Positions 50,047-59,536 of a stretch of 64,000 nucleotides of DNA are shown here, piece after piece. How positions within the stretch are numbered: position 1 is the first letter of the stretch; the number at the start of each line of letters is the position of its first letter. The notes beneath the pieces were generated by a model, which had not been told where the DNA came from, did no database searches, and was given only the letters and a program-made list of their open reading frames with translations. Origin of the DNA: Halosimplex rubrum (GTDB lineage Archaea > Halobacteriota > Halobacteria > Halobacteriales > Haloarculaceae); NCBI RefSeq assembly GCF_013415885.1, contig NZ_CP058910.1, forward strand, positions 806,001 to 870,000, in the 5' to 3' direction. The translations under genes and the position numbers were made by a program.

Positions 50047-50598
50047 ATGTCGACACACGATATCTCACTCACGGTGGACGGGACGACCGAGGAGTTGACC
50101 GTCGAGTCGCGGACGCTGCTGGTCCACGCGCTGCGGGACGAGCTGGGGTACACCGCGCCGAACGTCGGCTGCGAGAGCGGCAAGTGCGGCGCCTGCACGG
50201 TCGAGATGGACGGTGACGCGGTCAAGTCCTGTACGGTGCTGGCGGTCCAGGCCGACGACAGCGACGTGACGACCGCCGCCGGCCTCGCCGAGGGGGGCCT
50301 CGACCCCGTCCAGCGGGCGTTCCACGACGAACACGGCCTGCAGTGCGGCTACTGTACCCCCGGAATGCTCGCGACGACCCACCAGCTACTCGACGAGAAC
50401 CCCGACCCCACCCGCGCCGAGATCCGGACGGCGCTGAAAGGGAACGTCTGTCGCTGTACGGGGTACGGCAACGTCGTCGACGCCGTCGAGACGGCGGCCG
50501 AACGACTCTCGGACGCCGAGTCGTCCGCCGAGCCGGCGGGCTCGGAGGGCGAGCGGGACCAGCGCGCGGAACCGCCGCGGCCGGAGGGCGAGGACTGA
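50047..50598 (+). CDS. Molybdenum hydroxylase small subunit, 2Fe-2S (CoxS/XdhC-subunit type)
   Basis: The 183-residue protein has a plant-type ferredoxin domain (CESGKCGACTV, about 43-53) and the helical second cluster domain (CGYCTPGM and CRCTGYG), the exact two-cluster layout of xanthine dehydrogenase and aerobic CO dehydrogenase small subunits. It passes electrons from the molybdenum centre to the FAD subunit encoded next (1-base gap). The last 30 residues are a Glu/Pro/Gly-rich tail. The matching large subunit may be the gene at 60138-62477. Confidence 0.9.
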   Translation: MSTHDISLTVDGTTEELTVESRTLLVHALRDELGYTAPNVGCESGKCGACTVEMDGDAVKSCTVLAVQADDSDVTTAAGLAEGGLDPVQRAFHDEHGLQCGYCTPGMLATTHQLLDENPDPTRAEIRTALKGNVCRCTGYGNVVDAVETAAERLSDAESSAEPAGSEGERDQRAEPPRPEGED

Positions 50599-50599
50599 G

Positions 50600-51526
50600 A
50601 TGTTCCCGGCCGAGTTCGACTACGAGCGGGCCGAGTCGGTGAGCGAGGCGCTGGAGGCGCTGGAGCGGTACGCCGACGCGGACGTGGAGATCCTCGCGGG
50701 CGGCCACAGTCTCGTCCCGGCGATGAAGACCGAGGGGCGGGAACCGGACGTGGTCGTCGACCTCGACGTGCCCGCGCTCGACGCGGTCAACGCGCTGGAC
50801 GACCGGACGGTCCTGGGGGCGCTGACGACCTACGCGACGATCGCCGACTCCGGAGCCGTGCGGTCGACCGTCCCGCTGGTGGCCGAGGCGGCGAGCGAGG
50901 TGGGCGACCTGCAGATCCGGAATCGCGGGACGATCGGCGGGAACCTGGCGGCGGCCCACCCCGGCGCGGACCTGCCGGCGGCCGTCCTGGCGAGCGACGC
51001 GACGATCTTGCTCCGGAATCGCGACGGCAAGCGGGAGGTCCCCGCGACCGACTTCTTCCGCGGCGACGGCGAGACGGCGGTCGAGCCCGGAGAACTCCTC
51101 GCGGGCGTCCGCGTGCCCCACGCCGACGGCGGCGGGTTCGCGTACGCGAAGAAGACCCATCCGGCGACGGGGTACGCGATGGTCGGCGTCGCCGCGGTGG
51201 TCGAGACGGACGGCGGTGGGGACGGCGACGCGGACCGGGACGCCGGCGGCGAGGGGACCGTTTCGAGCGCGCGCGTCGCCGCGACCGGCGCGGTCGACCG
51301 CGCGGTTCGCCTCCCGTCGGTCGAGGACGCGCTCGTGGGCGACCCGCTGGATTCGGCGCCCATCGACGCGGCGGCGAGCGAGGCGCGGGCCGACATCGAC
51401 CCCGAACGGCTGCGCGCAGACGCCTCCGCCTCGGCGGAGTTCCGCGGGGAGCTGTTGGAGGCGTACGTCGCCCGCGCGCTGGAGACGGCCGCCGACCGGG
51501 CAGCCGGCGACACTCCGACGGCATGA
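50600..51526 (+). CDS. Molybdenum hydroxylase medium subunit, FAD-binding (CoxM type)
   Basis: The 308-residue protein has both FAD signatures of the family: AGGHSLVPAMK (about 32-42) and TIGGNLAAAHPGADLP (about 112-127). The C-terminal CODH_FAD domain follows, with a Gly/Asp-rich insert (about 207-222). It takes electrons from the 2Fe-2S subunit to an acceptor such as quinone. It lies between coxS-like and xdhC-like genes, overlapping the latter by 4 bases (ATGA). Confidence 0.9.
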   Translation: MFPAEFDYERAESVSEALEALERYADADVEILAGGHSLVPAMKTEGREPDVVVDLDVPALDAVNALDDRTVLGALTTYATIADSGAVRSTVPLVAEAASEVGDLQIRNRGTIGGNLAAAHPGADLPAAVLASDATILLRNRDGKREVPATDFFRGDGETAVEPGELLAGVRVPHADGGGFAYAKKTHPATGYAMVGVAAVVETDGGGDGDADRDAGGEGTVSSARVAATGAVDRAVRLPSVEDALVGDPLDSAPIDAAASEARADIDPERLRADASASAEFRGELLEAYVARALETAADRAAGDTPTA

Positions 51527-52695
51527 GCGGCGACCGAGTCCAACCGGACTGGTCGGCGCCCGAGCGCGCGGTCCGCGCGACCGCCCGGGAGTACCTCGAT
51601 TCGGGCGAGCCGGCGGTCCTGGCGACGGTCGTCGCCGTCGACGGCCGGGCGTACCGGCGACCGGGCGCGAAGATGGTCGTCGCGCCCGGCGGCGGAGCGG
51701 CCGGCGACGAACCGGCGGACGACGCCCGACCGGAGCCCGACCCGGGCTCGACCGGTGCGGGTTCGGTGACCGCCGGCTGCCTCGCCGACTCGGTGGTGGA
51801 CCTGGCGAGCGACGTGCTGGCCGACGGGTCGGCCCGCGTCGAGCGGTTCGACCTCCGCTCGGACGAGACGTGGGGACTGGGCGTCGGCTGCGACGGCGTC
51901 GTCGACCTGTTGCTCGAACCGCTCGGGGAGCGCCACCGGCCGCTGGCGGCTCCGGACGACGAACTGCCGACCGGGCGAACCGCCGCGGTCGTCGTCGAGA
52001 GCGGCGATCCCCGCCTCGCGGTCGGCGACCGGTGGGACGACAGCGACGGCGATACGGCCGGAGCGTTCCCGCCGGCCGTCACTACCGAGATCCCCGACGA
52101 CGCGGACGGAACCCGTTCGGTTCGAGTCGAAACGGGGGGCGGTGCGGTTCGGCTGTTCGTCGAGCGGGTGACCCCCGCGCCGCGGCTCGTGGTCGTCGGG
52201 AGCAACGCGGACGTGCGGCCGGTGGTCGCGTCGGCGCGGTCGGCGGGCTTTCGAGTCACCGTCGTCGGCTTCCGCGGCGGTCGCGCGACGAGCGAGCGGT
52301 TCCCGCGGGCCGACCGGGTGGTCGCGACCTCACCGCGGGACCTGTGCGGGGCCGTCGGCTTCGGCGCCGACGACTCGGTCGTGCTGATGACCCACAACTT
52401 CGTCGACGACCGCGTGGCGCTGGCGGAGTTGCTGGCGACGCCGGTCGACTACCTCGGCGTGCTCGGGCCGGCCGAGCGGTTCGACCGCCTCCGCCGAGCC
52501 CTGGCCGACGACGGCGTCGAACTGGACGAACGGGACCGCGACCGGATCTACGCCCCGGTCGGGCTGGACCTGGGCGGGGGAAGCCCCGCACAGGTCGCCC
52601 ACAGCGTCGTCGCCGAGGTCCTGGCGGTTCGCAACGACCGGACGGGCGGGCACCTCCGCGGGGTCGACGGACCGATCCACGAGCGCCCGGACTGA
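51523..52695 (+). CDS. XdhC/CoxI-family molybdenum cofactor insertion protein
   Basis: The 390-residue protein has the two XdhC domains: N-terminal VLATVVAVDGRAYRRPGAKM and TAGCLAD, and a C-terminal Rossmann fold RLVVVGSNADVRPVV (about 223-237), then GLDLGGGSPAQVAHSVVAEV. Such proteins bind, sulfurate or insert the molybdenum cofactor into XDH/CODH-type enzymes. A linker of about 50 residues before the Rossmann fold is longer than in bacteria. The translational coupling to the FAD subunit supports a dedicated maturation role. Confidence 0.87.
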   Translation: MSGDRVQPDWSAPERAVRATAREYLDSGEPAVLATVVAVDGRAYRRPGAKMVVAPGGGAAGDEPADDARPEPDPGSTGAGSVTAGCLADSVVDLASDVLADGSARVERFDLRSDETWGLGVGCDGVVDLLLEPLGERHRPLAAPDDELPTGRTAAVVVESGDPRLAVGDRWDDSDGDTAGAFPPAVTTEIPDDADGTRSVRVETGGGAVRLFVERVTPAPRLVVVGSNADVRPVVASARSAGFRVTVVGFRGGRATSERFPRADRVVATSPRDLCGAVGFGADDSVVLMTHNFVDDRVALAELLATPVDYLGVLGPAERFDRLRRALADDGVELDERDRDRIYAPVGLDLGGGSPAQVAHSVVAEVLAVRNDRTGGHLRGVDGPIHERPD

Positions 52696-52732
52696 TCGAA
52701 CGCGGTATCGGCGGGCGGTCGAACCCGTCGTC

Positions 52733-53515
52733 CTATCGGTTGTCCAGTCGCCAGTCGGGGATGGGGACCTGGCCGCCGTCGACGCGGAGTTCGTGGCCGT
52801 TGACGTAGTCGGCGGCGGGAGAGGCGAGGAAGGTGACGCCGTTGGCGATGTCCTCGGGTTCGGCGAACTGGCCCAGCGGGTTGAGGTCCTGAATCTGCTC
52901 GGTGACGGCCTCGGAGAAGCCCTCGGTCATGCGGGTGTTGACCCAGCCGGGGGCGACGGCGTTCACCCTGATGCCCTCGTGGCCGAGTTCGAGCGCGAGG
53001 CTCTTGGTGAGTCCGAGCAGGCTCCACTTGCCCACGTCGTACTGGGGGGACTGGCCGACGGCGTTTTTGGTGTGGATCGAGGTGATGTTGACGATCTTTC
53101 CGTACCCCTGTTCGATCATGCCGTCGACGACGGCGCGCGTGCAGTTGATCGAGCCGAACAGGTGGACCTCGATGTTGAGCCGGAAGTCGTCGTCGTAGTC
53201 CTCGTCGAGGAACGGGCCGGCGTTGCCGACGCCGGCGTTGTTGACGAGGATGTCGACGCTCCCGAGTTCCTCGACGCCGTGTTCGACCATCGCCTGCACT
53301 TCGGCTTCGTCGGTCACGTCGGCGGCGACGCCGACGGCGTCGCTGTCGTCGTCGCGGTCGCGGATGGTCGCGGCGGTGTCCTCGGCCACGTCCTCGTCCA
53401 GATCGTTGACGATCACGTCGGCGCCGTGGGTGGCGAGTTCGAGCGCGATCGCGCGGCCGTTGCCGCGGCCGCCGCCGGTCACGAGTGCGGTCTGACCTGT
53501 CAGGTCGAGATCCAT
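52733..53515 (-). CDS. Short-chain dehydrogenase/reductase (SDR)
   Basis: The 260-residue classical SDR has TGGGRGNGRAIAL (about 13-25), NNAGVGNAG (92-100), catalytic Ser in NITSIHTK and Tyr-x3-Lys in YDVGKWS (159-165). It reduces or oxidises an alcohol or ketone with NAD(P); the last residues PIPDWRLDNR are unusual. The ATG at 53515 gives MDLDLTGQTALV, a normal SDR start. It is convergent with the xdhC-like gene. Confidence 0.88.
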   Translation of the reverse strand: MDLDLTGQTALVTGGGRGNGRAIALELATHGADVIVNDLDEDVAEDTAATIRDRDDDSDAVGVAADVTDEAEVQAMVEHGVEELGSVDILVNNAGVGNAGPFLDEDYDDDFRLNIEVHLFGSINCTRAVVDGMIEQGYGKIVNITSIHTKNAVGQSPQYDVGKWSLLGLTKSLALELGHEGIRVNAVAPGWVNTRMTEGFSEAVTEQIQDLNPLGQFAEPEDIANGVTFLASPAADYVNGHELRVDGGQVPIPDWRLDNR

Positions 53516-53679
53516 GACGCCCCGTTCGAACCCGCGCGTCTTCAAGCCCGGCGGTGGGGGAACGACCCTCCGCCATCCGAGCGGCCGGTGGTCGCGCCGA
53601 CGGGAGTCGCCCGGACCGCGGCCGCGGGTTCGCGTCCCCGCTCGGAACGTTTTTTGTGACGCCCGTCCCTCGTAGGCGT

Positions 53680-54102
53680 ATGGATTATCTGGAAGTCGAG
53701 GGCGCCCGCGAGTTCGTCGCCCGCCTGGCCCACGGCGACGACTGGCGCGGCCAGATCGAGGCCTTCGCCGCCGACGAGGGGGTCGACGCCGCGTTCTTCT
53801 TCGGGCTCGGCGCCGTACAGGACGCCGAGATCCTGTACTACGACCAGGACGACGAGGCGTACTACCCCGAGCGCTTCGACGAGCCCCTGGAGATGGCCGC
53901 CTGCGTCGGCAACGTCTCCCACCTGGACGGCGAGCCGTTCGCCCACACCCACGCCGTCCTCTCGCGGGAAGACGGCACGACGCTGGCGGGCCACCTCGAC
54001 AGCGCGACCGTCTTCGCCGGGGAGATCTACGTCCGCGAGTTCGACGCGGAACTCGACCGGGAGTACGACGAGGAGACCGCGCTGGACCTGTGGCCGCTAT
54101 GA
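53680..54102 (+). CDS. PPC (DUF296) domain protein
   Basis: The 140-residue protein is a single PPC domain with GLGAVQDAEILYYDQ and the diagnostic HLDGEPFAHTHAVLSR (about 87-102), where conserved His residues may bind metal. In plants the domain joins AT-hook DNA-binding proteins; the stand-alone prokaryotic forms have no proven function. The ATG at 53680 begins MDYLEVEGAREFVAR. It lies 79 bases before polC, with the tandem repeats at 54117-54196 between them. Confidence 0.85.
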   Translation: MDYLEVEGAREFVARLAHGDDWRGQIEAFAADEGVDAAFFFGLGAVQDAEILYYDQDDEAYYPERFDEPLEMAACVGNVSHLDGEPFAHTHAVLSREDGTTLAGHLDSATVFAGEIYVREFDAELDREYDEETALDLWPL

Positions 54103-54116
54103 ACGGGCCGCGGCAC

Positions 54117-54196
54117 CGACGATGAGAACGGGAACGCGACGATGACACGGGAGCCACGACGATGAAACGGGAGCCACGACGATGAAACCCGAGGAC
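54117..54196 (+). repeat. Four 20-bp tandem repeats ending in the polC start
   Basis: Units begin at 54117, 54137, 54157 and 54177, each CGACGATGA followed by variants of ACGGGAGCCA. The last unit contains the polC ATG at 54182, so the start region was copied upstream three times and each copy carries its own ATG. Confidence 0.75.
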
Positions 54197-57100
54197 GAAC
54201 GCTACTTCGAACGGCTGGAATCCGGGCTCGACGAGGCCTTCGACGTGGCCGAGGCGGCCCGCGAGCGCGGCGGTGACCCGACCGATAGCGTCGAGATCCC
54301 CGTCGCCCGGGACATGGCCGACCGCGTCGAGAACATCCTCGGAATCGACGGCGTCGCCGAGCGCGTCCGCGAGTTAGAGGGCGAGATGAGCAGGGAAGAA
54401 GCGGCGCTCGAACTCGTCTCGGACTTCGTCGACGGCGACGTGGGCGACTACGACTCCCGGGCCGGCAAGGTTGAGGGCGCGGTCCGCACCGCGGTCGCGC
54501 TGCTGACTGAGGGCGTCGTCGCCGCCCCCATCGAGGGGATCGACCGCGTCGAGATCTTAGAGAACGACGACGGGACGGAGTTCGTCAACGTCTACTACGC
54601 CGGCCCGATCCGTTCCGCAGGCGGGACCGCACAGGCGCTGTCGGTGCTCGTCGCCGACTACGCCCGCGCGATGCTCGGTATCGACCAGTACAAGGCGCGC
54701 GACGACGAGATCGGTCGCTACGCCGAGGAGATCGACCTGTACGACAAGGAGACCGGCCTGCAGTACTCCCCGAAGGAGAAAGAGAGCAAGTTCATCGCCG
54801 AGCACATGCCGATCATGCTCGACGGCGAGGCCACCGGCGACGAGGAGGTGTCGGGATACCGGGATCTGGAACGGGTCGACTCCAACTCCGCCCGCGGCGG
54901 CATGTGTCTCGTCATGGCCGAGGGGATCGCGCTGAAGGCCCCGAAGATCCAGCGATACACCCGAAATCTGGACGAGGTCGACTGGCCGTGGCTGCAGGAC
55001 CTCATCGACGGCACCATCGGCAAAGAGGAGGGTGACGACGAGGGCGACGCGGACGGCGACGAGGAGGGCGCCGACGACGACGAGAGCGAGGCCGACGACG
55101 ACGAGGGCGAAGCGCCCGCGGGACCGCCCCGGCTGGACCCCTCGAAGAAGTTCCTCCGGGACCTCATCGCGGGGCGGCCGGTCTTCTCGCACCCGAGCGA
55201 GGCCGGGGGCTTCCGACTGCGCTACGGCCGGGCGCGCAACCACGGGAACGCCACGGCGGGCGTCCACCCGGCGACGATGCACCTCGTCGACGACTTCCTC
55301 GCGACGGGCACCCAGATCAAGACCGAGCGCCCGGGGAAGGCCGCCGGGGTCGTCCCCGTCGACACCATCGAGGGACCGACCGTCAGGCTGGCGAACGGCG
55401 AGGTCCGCCGCATCGACGACCCCGAGGACGCCCTCGAAGTCCGCAACGGCGTCGAGAAGGTGATCGACCTGGGCGAGTACCTCGTCAACTACGGCGAGTT
55501 CGTCGAGAACAACCACCCGCTGGCCCCCGCCTCCTACACCGTCGAGTGGTGGGCCCAGGAGTTCGACGACGCCGGCGCGGACGTGCAGGCGATGCGCGAC
55601 TCGCTGGACGTGGATCTGTCGGACCCGAGCGCCGAGGAGGCCCTCGAGTGGGTCGAGGCGTACGACGCGCCGCTGCACCCCAAATACACCTACTGCTGGC
55701 ACGATCTGTCCGTCGACGAGGTGTGCGCGCTGGCCGACGCCGTCGACGAGGGGCGGATCGCGCAAACGGACGGGGCGAGCGAGGCGCGAAGCGCCTCGAA
55801 AGTGAGCGGGGAGAGCGAGGTGCGGAGCGCCTCGGACACGAGCGGGGACGAAGGACCCGCGAGCGGCGACCCGCGAGCAGTCGTCCGGGACCCCGACGAC
55901 GAGGACGACAGCGACGACGGCGCGGCCGACACCCAGCACGACGCCGCGACGGACGGCCACGACCGCGACGCGGGCGCCGCGGCGGCGGGCGACCTCGTGC
56001 TCCCCCGTTCCGAGACGGTTCGGGAGGCCGTCGAGCACCTCCTCGTCGAGCACACCCAGACCGAGGACACGCTGGTGATCCCCGATTGGCGCCCGCTCGC
56101 GCGGACGCTCGGGTTCGACGACTCGCTCGACCGCGACTGGGCGCCCGAGGACCTCTCCGAACGCGCGAGAGCCTACGGCGGCGGCGAGGCCAGCGACGCG
56201 CAACTGGAGTCGTCGGCGGCCTCGACCGAGGACGGCGCCAACGCCGTCCTCGCCGTCGGCGAGATAGCACCCTTCGACGTGCGCGAGCGAGCGCCGACCC
56301 GCATCGGCAACCGGATGGGTCGCCCGGAGAAGTCGGAGAGTCGCGACCTCTCGCCGGCGGTCCACACTCTGTTCCCCATCGGCGAGGCCGGCGGCTCCCA
56401 GCGGAAGGTCGGCGACGCCGCCGTGGCCGGCGACAGCTACGACGACACCCAGGGGAAGGTCGAACTCGAAGTCGGCCGCCAGGAGTGTACCGACTGCGGC
56501 GAACGAACCTTCAAACCCCGCTGTCCCGACTGCGGCGGCGTCTGCGAGGCCGTCTACGTCTGCCCCGACTGCGACCACGAGGTCGAACCCGACGAGTCCG
56601 GCCGCGCGGAGTGTTCGCGCTGCGAGACGCTCGCCCGACCCACCCAGACGACGGTCGTCGACATCAACTCGGAGTTCAAATCCGCCCTCGCGAACCTCAA
56701 CGAACGGCCGACCGCCTACGACGCGCTCAAGGCGGTGAAGGGCCTCTCCTCGGAGCAGAAGACGCCCGAGCCCATGGAGAAGGGCATTTTGCGCGCGAAA
56801 CACGGCGTCTCGGCGTTCAAGGACGGCACCGTCCGCTACGACATGACCGACCTGCCCGTGACGGCGGTCCGCCCCTCCGAACTCGACGTGACCGCCGACG
56901 CCTTCCGGGCGCTGGGCTACGAGGAAGACATCCACGGCCAGCCCCTCCAGCACGACGACCAGCTCGTCGAACTCAACGTCCAGGACGTGGTGCTCTCGGA
57001 GGGCGCCGCCGAGCACATGCTCAAAACCGCGGACTTCGTCGACGACCTGCTCGAATCCTACTACGGCCTCGAACCGTTCTACAATCTCGAGGAGCGCGAC

Positions 57101-59536
57101 GACCTCGTCGGCGAGCTCGTCTTCGGGATGGCCCCCCACACGAGCGCCGCGACCGTCGGCCGTATCGTCGGATTCACGACGGCAGCGGTCGGGTACGCTC
57201 ACCCCTATTTCCACGCCGCGAAGCGCCGGAACTGCTTCCATCCGGAGACGAAGGTGTGGTACGAGGACGAAGGTGGGGAACTCAATCACGAGTCGATCGA
57301 ACGGCTCGTCGAGGGGTATCTCGATCCTGACAGTGCCGAACGGGACGACTTCGGGACGCTCGTAGACGACCTCGACCACCTCGACGGTGAACTCTCCGTC
57401 CCCTCGTTCGACAACGGCGGGTCGCAGTCTACACAGCCCGTGGAGGCGCTCAGTAAGCATCCGGCGCCGGATCACCTCGTCGATATTCAAACCGAATCCG
57501 GCCGAGAACTGAAACTGACTGCGGACCACAAGGTCCACATATACGAACCGGACCTCGGCCGGATGGTGTCTGTACCCGCGGGGAAACTCGACGAATCGGA
57601 TTGTCTCGTCACACCGAAACATCTCGACAGTACCGACCCAGCTGACGAGCCGAAGCGGTTCGACCTCCTCGAAGCGTTCATCGAGTCCGACGTCGTCGCC
57701 GACGACAGGCTGATGATCAAAGGGCTCGACAAGGATCGCCTGTACGAGCGCTTCGAACACCGGCTCGCCGACGATTGGGACGGTCGCTTCTACCCGCTTC
57801 AGAGTACTGCCGACTATCTCGGGCTGACGAAGAAAACGTTGAGTAACTACCTCTACCGAGAGAGCATTCCGGTCGCGCTACTCGACAACTTTTTCGATTC
57901 GACAGAGAACTTGCTGTCGTTCGTCCCCGAGGACGCGACGCTCGGTGTCAAACGCGACGGGACGGAGATCGATCGATACATCACACTCAACGAGCGGGTT
58001 GCCACACTTCTCGGGTACTACGCCGCCGAAGGATTCGCCCGGGATCAGGACACCCCGAAGGGAACGATCCATCAGACGACAGTCTGCGGCACGGACGAGG
58101 AGGCACGGGAGTTCTTCCTCGACGTACTGGCGGACGAGTTCGGCGTCGAACCCTACGTCGAGAATCACGCGAAGATTACTGTCTCTGGCCGACTGCTTCG
58201 CGGGTTCTTCGACTCGGTGTTAGAGGCTGGTATCTTCGCTCACACCAAGCGGGTCCCGCAGTGTATCTTCGATTCCCCCGACCGGATCGTCGGTGCGTAC
58301 CTCGCCGGATACTTCAGCGGTGACGGGACCGCCGACGGACAGGCACCTCGCGTCTCGGCGACGACTGTGAGTCCGGAACTCAGGTCCGACCTCCTCGCGC
58401 TGCTGACCCGGTTGGGTATCACCGCGACTGTCGACCATACGGAACCAGTAGCACTCTCCGACGCATTTCCGGAACTCTACGACGAGGACGACGAGTCGCT
58501 CTCGCGCCACAGTTACGAGTTGGCCGTCTCTCGGGACGACGCTGTCCGGTTCGCGGACCGCGTCGGGTTCCACCGCTCTGCGAAGGACGACCGCCTTCGC
58601 CAACAGGTCGGAAGTCGTGAGTCTGCCAGCCGCCACGCCTACGTCTTCGACGGCGGCGCCGACGAGTACCACCTCGATCCGGTCCAGGAGGTGTCGTACA
58701 CCGAGTCCGAGACCGATCACGTCTACTGTCTCACCGTCGCAGAGAATCACTCGCTCGTCGCGAACGACCTGTCGGTAAAGCAATGTGACGGCGACGAAGA
58801 CTGTGTGATGCTGCTGATGGACGGGCTGTTGAACTTCTCCCGGCAATTTTTGCCGGATCAGCGAGGTGGTCGCATGGACGCGCCCCTCGTCATGTCCTCG
58901 CGGATCGACCCCGCCGAGATCGACGACGAGGCCCACAACGTCGACATCATGCGGGAGTACCCGAAGGAGTTCTACGAGGCGACGCGCGAGCTCGCCGACC
59001 CGGAGGACGTGGAGGACGTCATGACCATCGCGGAGGAGACGCTGGGCACCGACGAGGAGTACACGGGCTTCGACCACACCCACGACACGACGGACATCGC
59101 CGCGGGGCCGGCGCTCTCGGCGTACAAGACGCTGGGGTCGATGGAGGACAAGATGGACGCCCAGCTGAACCTCTCGCGGAAGATCCGCGCCGTCGACGAG
59201 ACGGACGTGGCCGAGCGCATCATCGAGTACCACTTCCTGCCCGACCTCATCGGGAACCTCCGCGCCTTCTCGCGCCAGGACGTGCGTTGCCTCGACTGCG
59301 GCGAGAAGTACCGGCGGATGCCGCTGTCGGGCGACTGCCGGGAGTGCGGCGGCCGCGTCAACCTCACCGTCCACGAGGGGTCGGTCAACAAGTACATCGA
59401 GACGGCGACGCGGGTCGCCGAGGAGTTCGGCTGTCGCACCTACACCAAGCAACGGCTGGAGGTCCTCGAACGGTCGATCAACCGCGTGTTCGAGGACGAC
59501 ACGAACAAGCAGAGCGGCATCGCCGACTTCATGTAG
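54182..59536 (+). CDS. polC: DNA polymerase D (PolII) large subunit DP2 with intein
   Basis: The 1784-residue precursor is the catalytic subunit of the archaeal family D replicative polymerase, which pairs with the small exonuclease subunit DP1. Extein parts are residues 1-1017 and 1535-1784; the conserved HAAKRRN-CDGDEDC junction is at the polymerase active site. Zinc-binding Cys groups appear before the intein (CTDCGERTFKPRCPDCGG) and near the end (CLDCGEKY, CRECGG). The C-terminus KQSGIADFM resembles a PIP box for PCNA. Oddities: an intein, an in-frame repetitive acidic insert (about 525-610) and repeats at its start. Confidence 0.96.
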   Translation: MKPEDERYFERLESGLDEAFDVAEAARERGGDPTDSVEIPVARDMADRVENILGIDGVAERVRELEGEMSREEAALELVSDFVDGDVGDYDSRAGKVEGAVRTAVALLTEGVVAAPIEGIDRVEILENDDGTEFVNVYYAGPIRSAGGTAQALSVLVADYARAMLGIDQYKARDDEIGRYAEEIDLYDKETGLQYSPKEKESKFIAEHMPIMLDGEATGDEEVSGYRDLERVDSNSARGGMCLVMAEGIALKAPKIQRYTRNLDEVDWPWLQDLIDGTIGKEEGDDEGDADGDEEGADDDESEADDDEGEAPAGPPRLDPSKKFLRDLIAGRPVFSHPSEAGGFRLRYGRARNHGNATAGVHPATMHLVDDFLATGTQIKTERPGKAAGVVPVDTIEGPTVRLANGEVRRIDDPEDALEVRNGVEKVIDLGEYLVNYGEFVENNHPLAPASYTVEWWAQEFDDAGADVQAMRDSLDVDLSDPSAEEALEWVEAYDAPLHPKYTYCWHDLSVDEVCALADAVDEGRIAQTDGASEARSASKVSGESEVRSASDTSGDEGPASGDPRAVVRDPDDEDDSDDGAADTQHDAATDGHDRDAGAAAAGDLVLPRSETVREAVEHLLVEHTQTEDTLVIPDWRPLARTLGFDDSLDRDWAPEDLSERARAYGGGEASDAQLESSAASTEDGANAVLAVGEIAPFDVRERAPTRIGNRMGRPEKSESRDLSPAVHTLFPIGEAGGSQRKVGDAAVAGDSYDDTQGKVELEVGRQECTDCGERTFKPRCPDCGGVCEAVYVCPDCDHEVEPDESGRAECSRCETLARPTQTTVVDINSEFKSALANLNERPTAYDALKAVKGLSSEQKTPEPMEKGILRAKHGVSAFKDGTVRYDMTDLPVTAVRPSELDVTADAFRALGYEEDIHGQPLQHDDQLVELNVQDVVLSEGAAEHMLKTADFVDDLLESYYGLEPFYNLEERDDLVGELVFGMAPHTSAATVGRIVGFTTAAVGYAHPYFHAAKRRNCFHPETKVWYEDEGGELNHESIERLVEGYLDPDSAERDDFGTLVDDLDHLDGELSVPSFDNGGSQSTQPVEALSKHPAPDHLVDIQTESGRELKLTADHKVHIYEPDLGRMVSVPAGKLDESDCLVTPKHLDSTDPADEPKRFDLLEAFIESDVVADDRLMIKGLDKDRLYERFEHRLADDWDGRFYPLQSTADYLGLTKKTLSNYLYRESIPVALLDNFFDSTENLLSFVPEDATLGVKRDGTEIDRYITLNERVATLLGYYAAEGFARDQDTPKGTIHQTTVCGTDEEAREFFLDVLADEFGVEPYVENHAKITVSGRLLRGFFDSVLEAGIFAHTKRVPQCIFDSPDRIVGAYLAGYFSGDGTADGQAPRVSATTVSPELRSDLLALLTRLGITATVDHTEPVALSDAFPELYDEDDESLSRHSYELAVSRDDAVRFADRVGFHRSAKDDRLRQQVGSRESASRHAYVFDGGADEYHLDPVQEVSYTESETDHVYCLTVAENHSLVANDLSVKQCDGDEDCVMLLMDGLLNFSRQFLPDQRGGRMDAPLVMSSRIDPAEIDDEAHNVDIMREYPKEFYEATRELADPEDVEDVMTIAEETLGTDEEYTGFDHTHDTTDIAAGPALSAYKTLGSMEDKMDAQLNLSRKIRAVDETDVAERIIEYHFLPDLIGNLRAFSRQDVRCLDCGEKYRRMPLSGDCRECGGRVNLTVHEGSVNKYIETATRVAEEFGCRTYTKQRLEVLERSINRVFEDDTNKQSGIADFM
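55777..55848 (+). repeat. Two 36-bp in-frame tandem repeats inside polC
   Basis: Units 55777-55812 and 55813-55848 match at most positions and contain the hairpin GAGGCGC-GAA-GCGCCTC. They read in frame as SEARSASKVSGE and SEVRSASDTSGD within an acidic linker absent from conserved parts. The sequence resembles the GAGCGAAGCGAG stems seen between haloarchaeal genes. Confidence 0.65.
57233..58783 (+). mobile_element. PolC intein with LAGLIDADG homing endonuclease
   Basis: A 517-residue intein starting CFHPETKVW, with splicing block B around LTADHKVHIYE, two endonuclease motifs LLGYYAAEGF (about residue 1275) and LAGYFSGDGT (about 1374), and block F CLTVAENHSLVAND. It ends VKQ before Cys, so the usual His-Asn end is replaced by Lys-Gln. 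C-terminal Gln is known among PolII inteins; the missing penultimate His is less usual. The DNA is slightly richer in A and T than the exteins. Confidence 0.93.

Noticed and set aside
54557-57760. 1067-codon minus-strand frame opposite polC
   Set aside because: It mirrors the polC codons and has no motif of its own; polC is certain.
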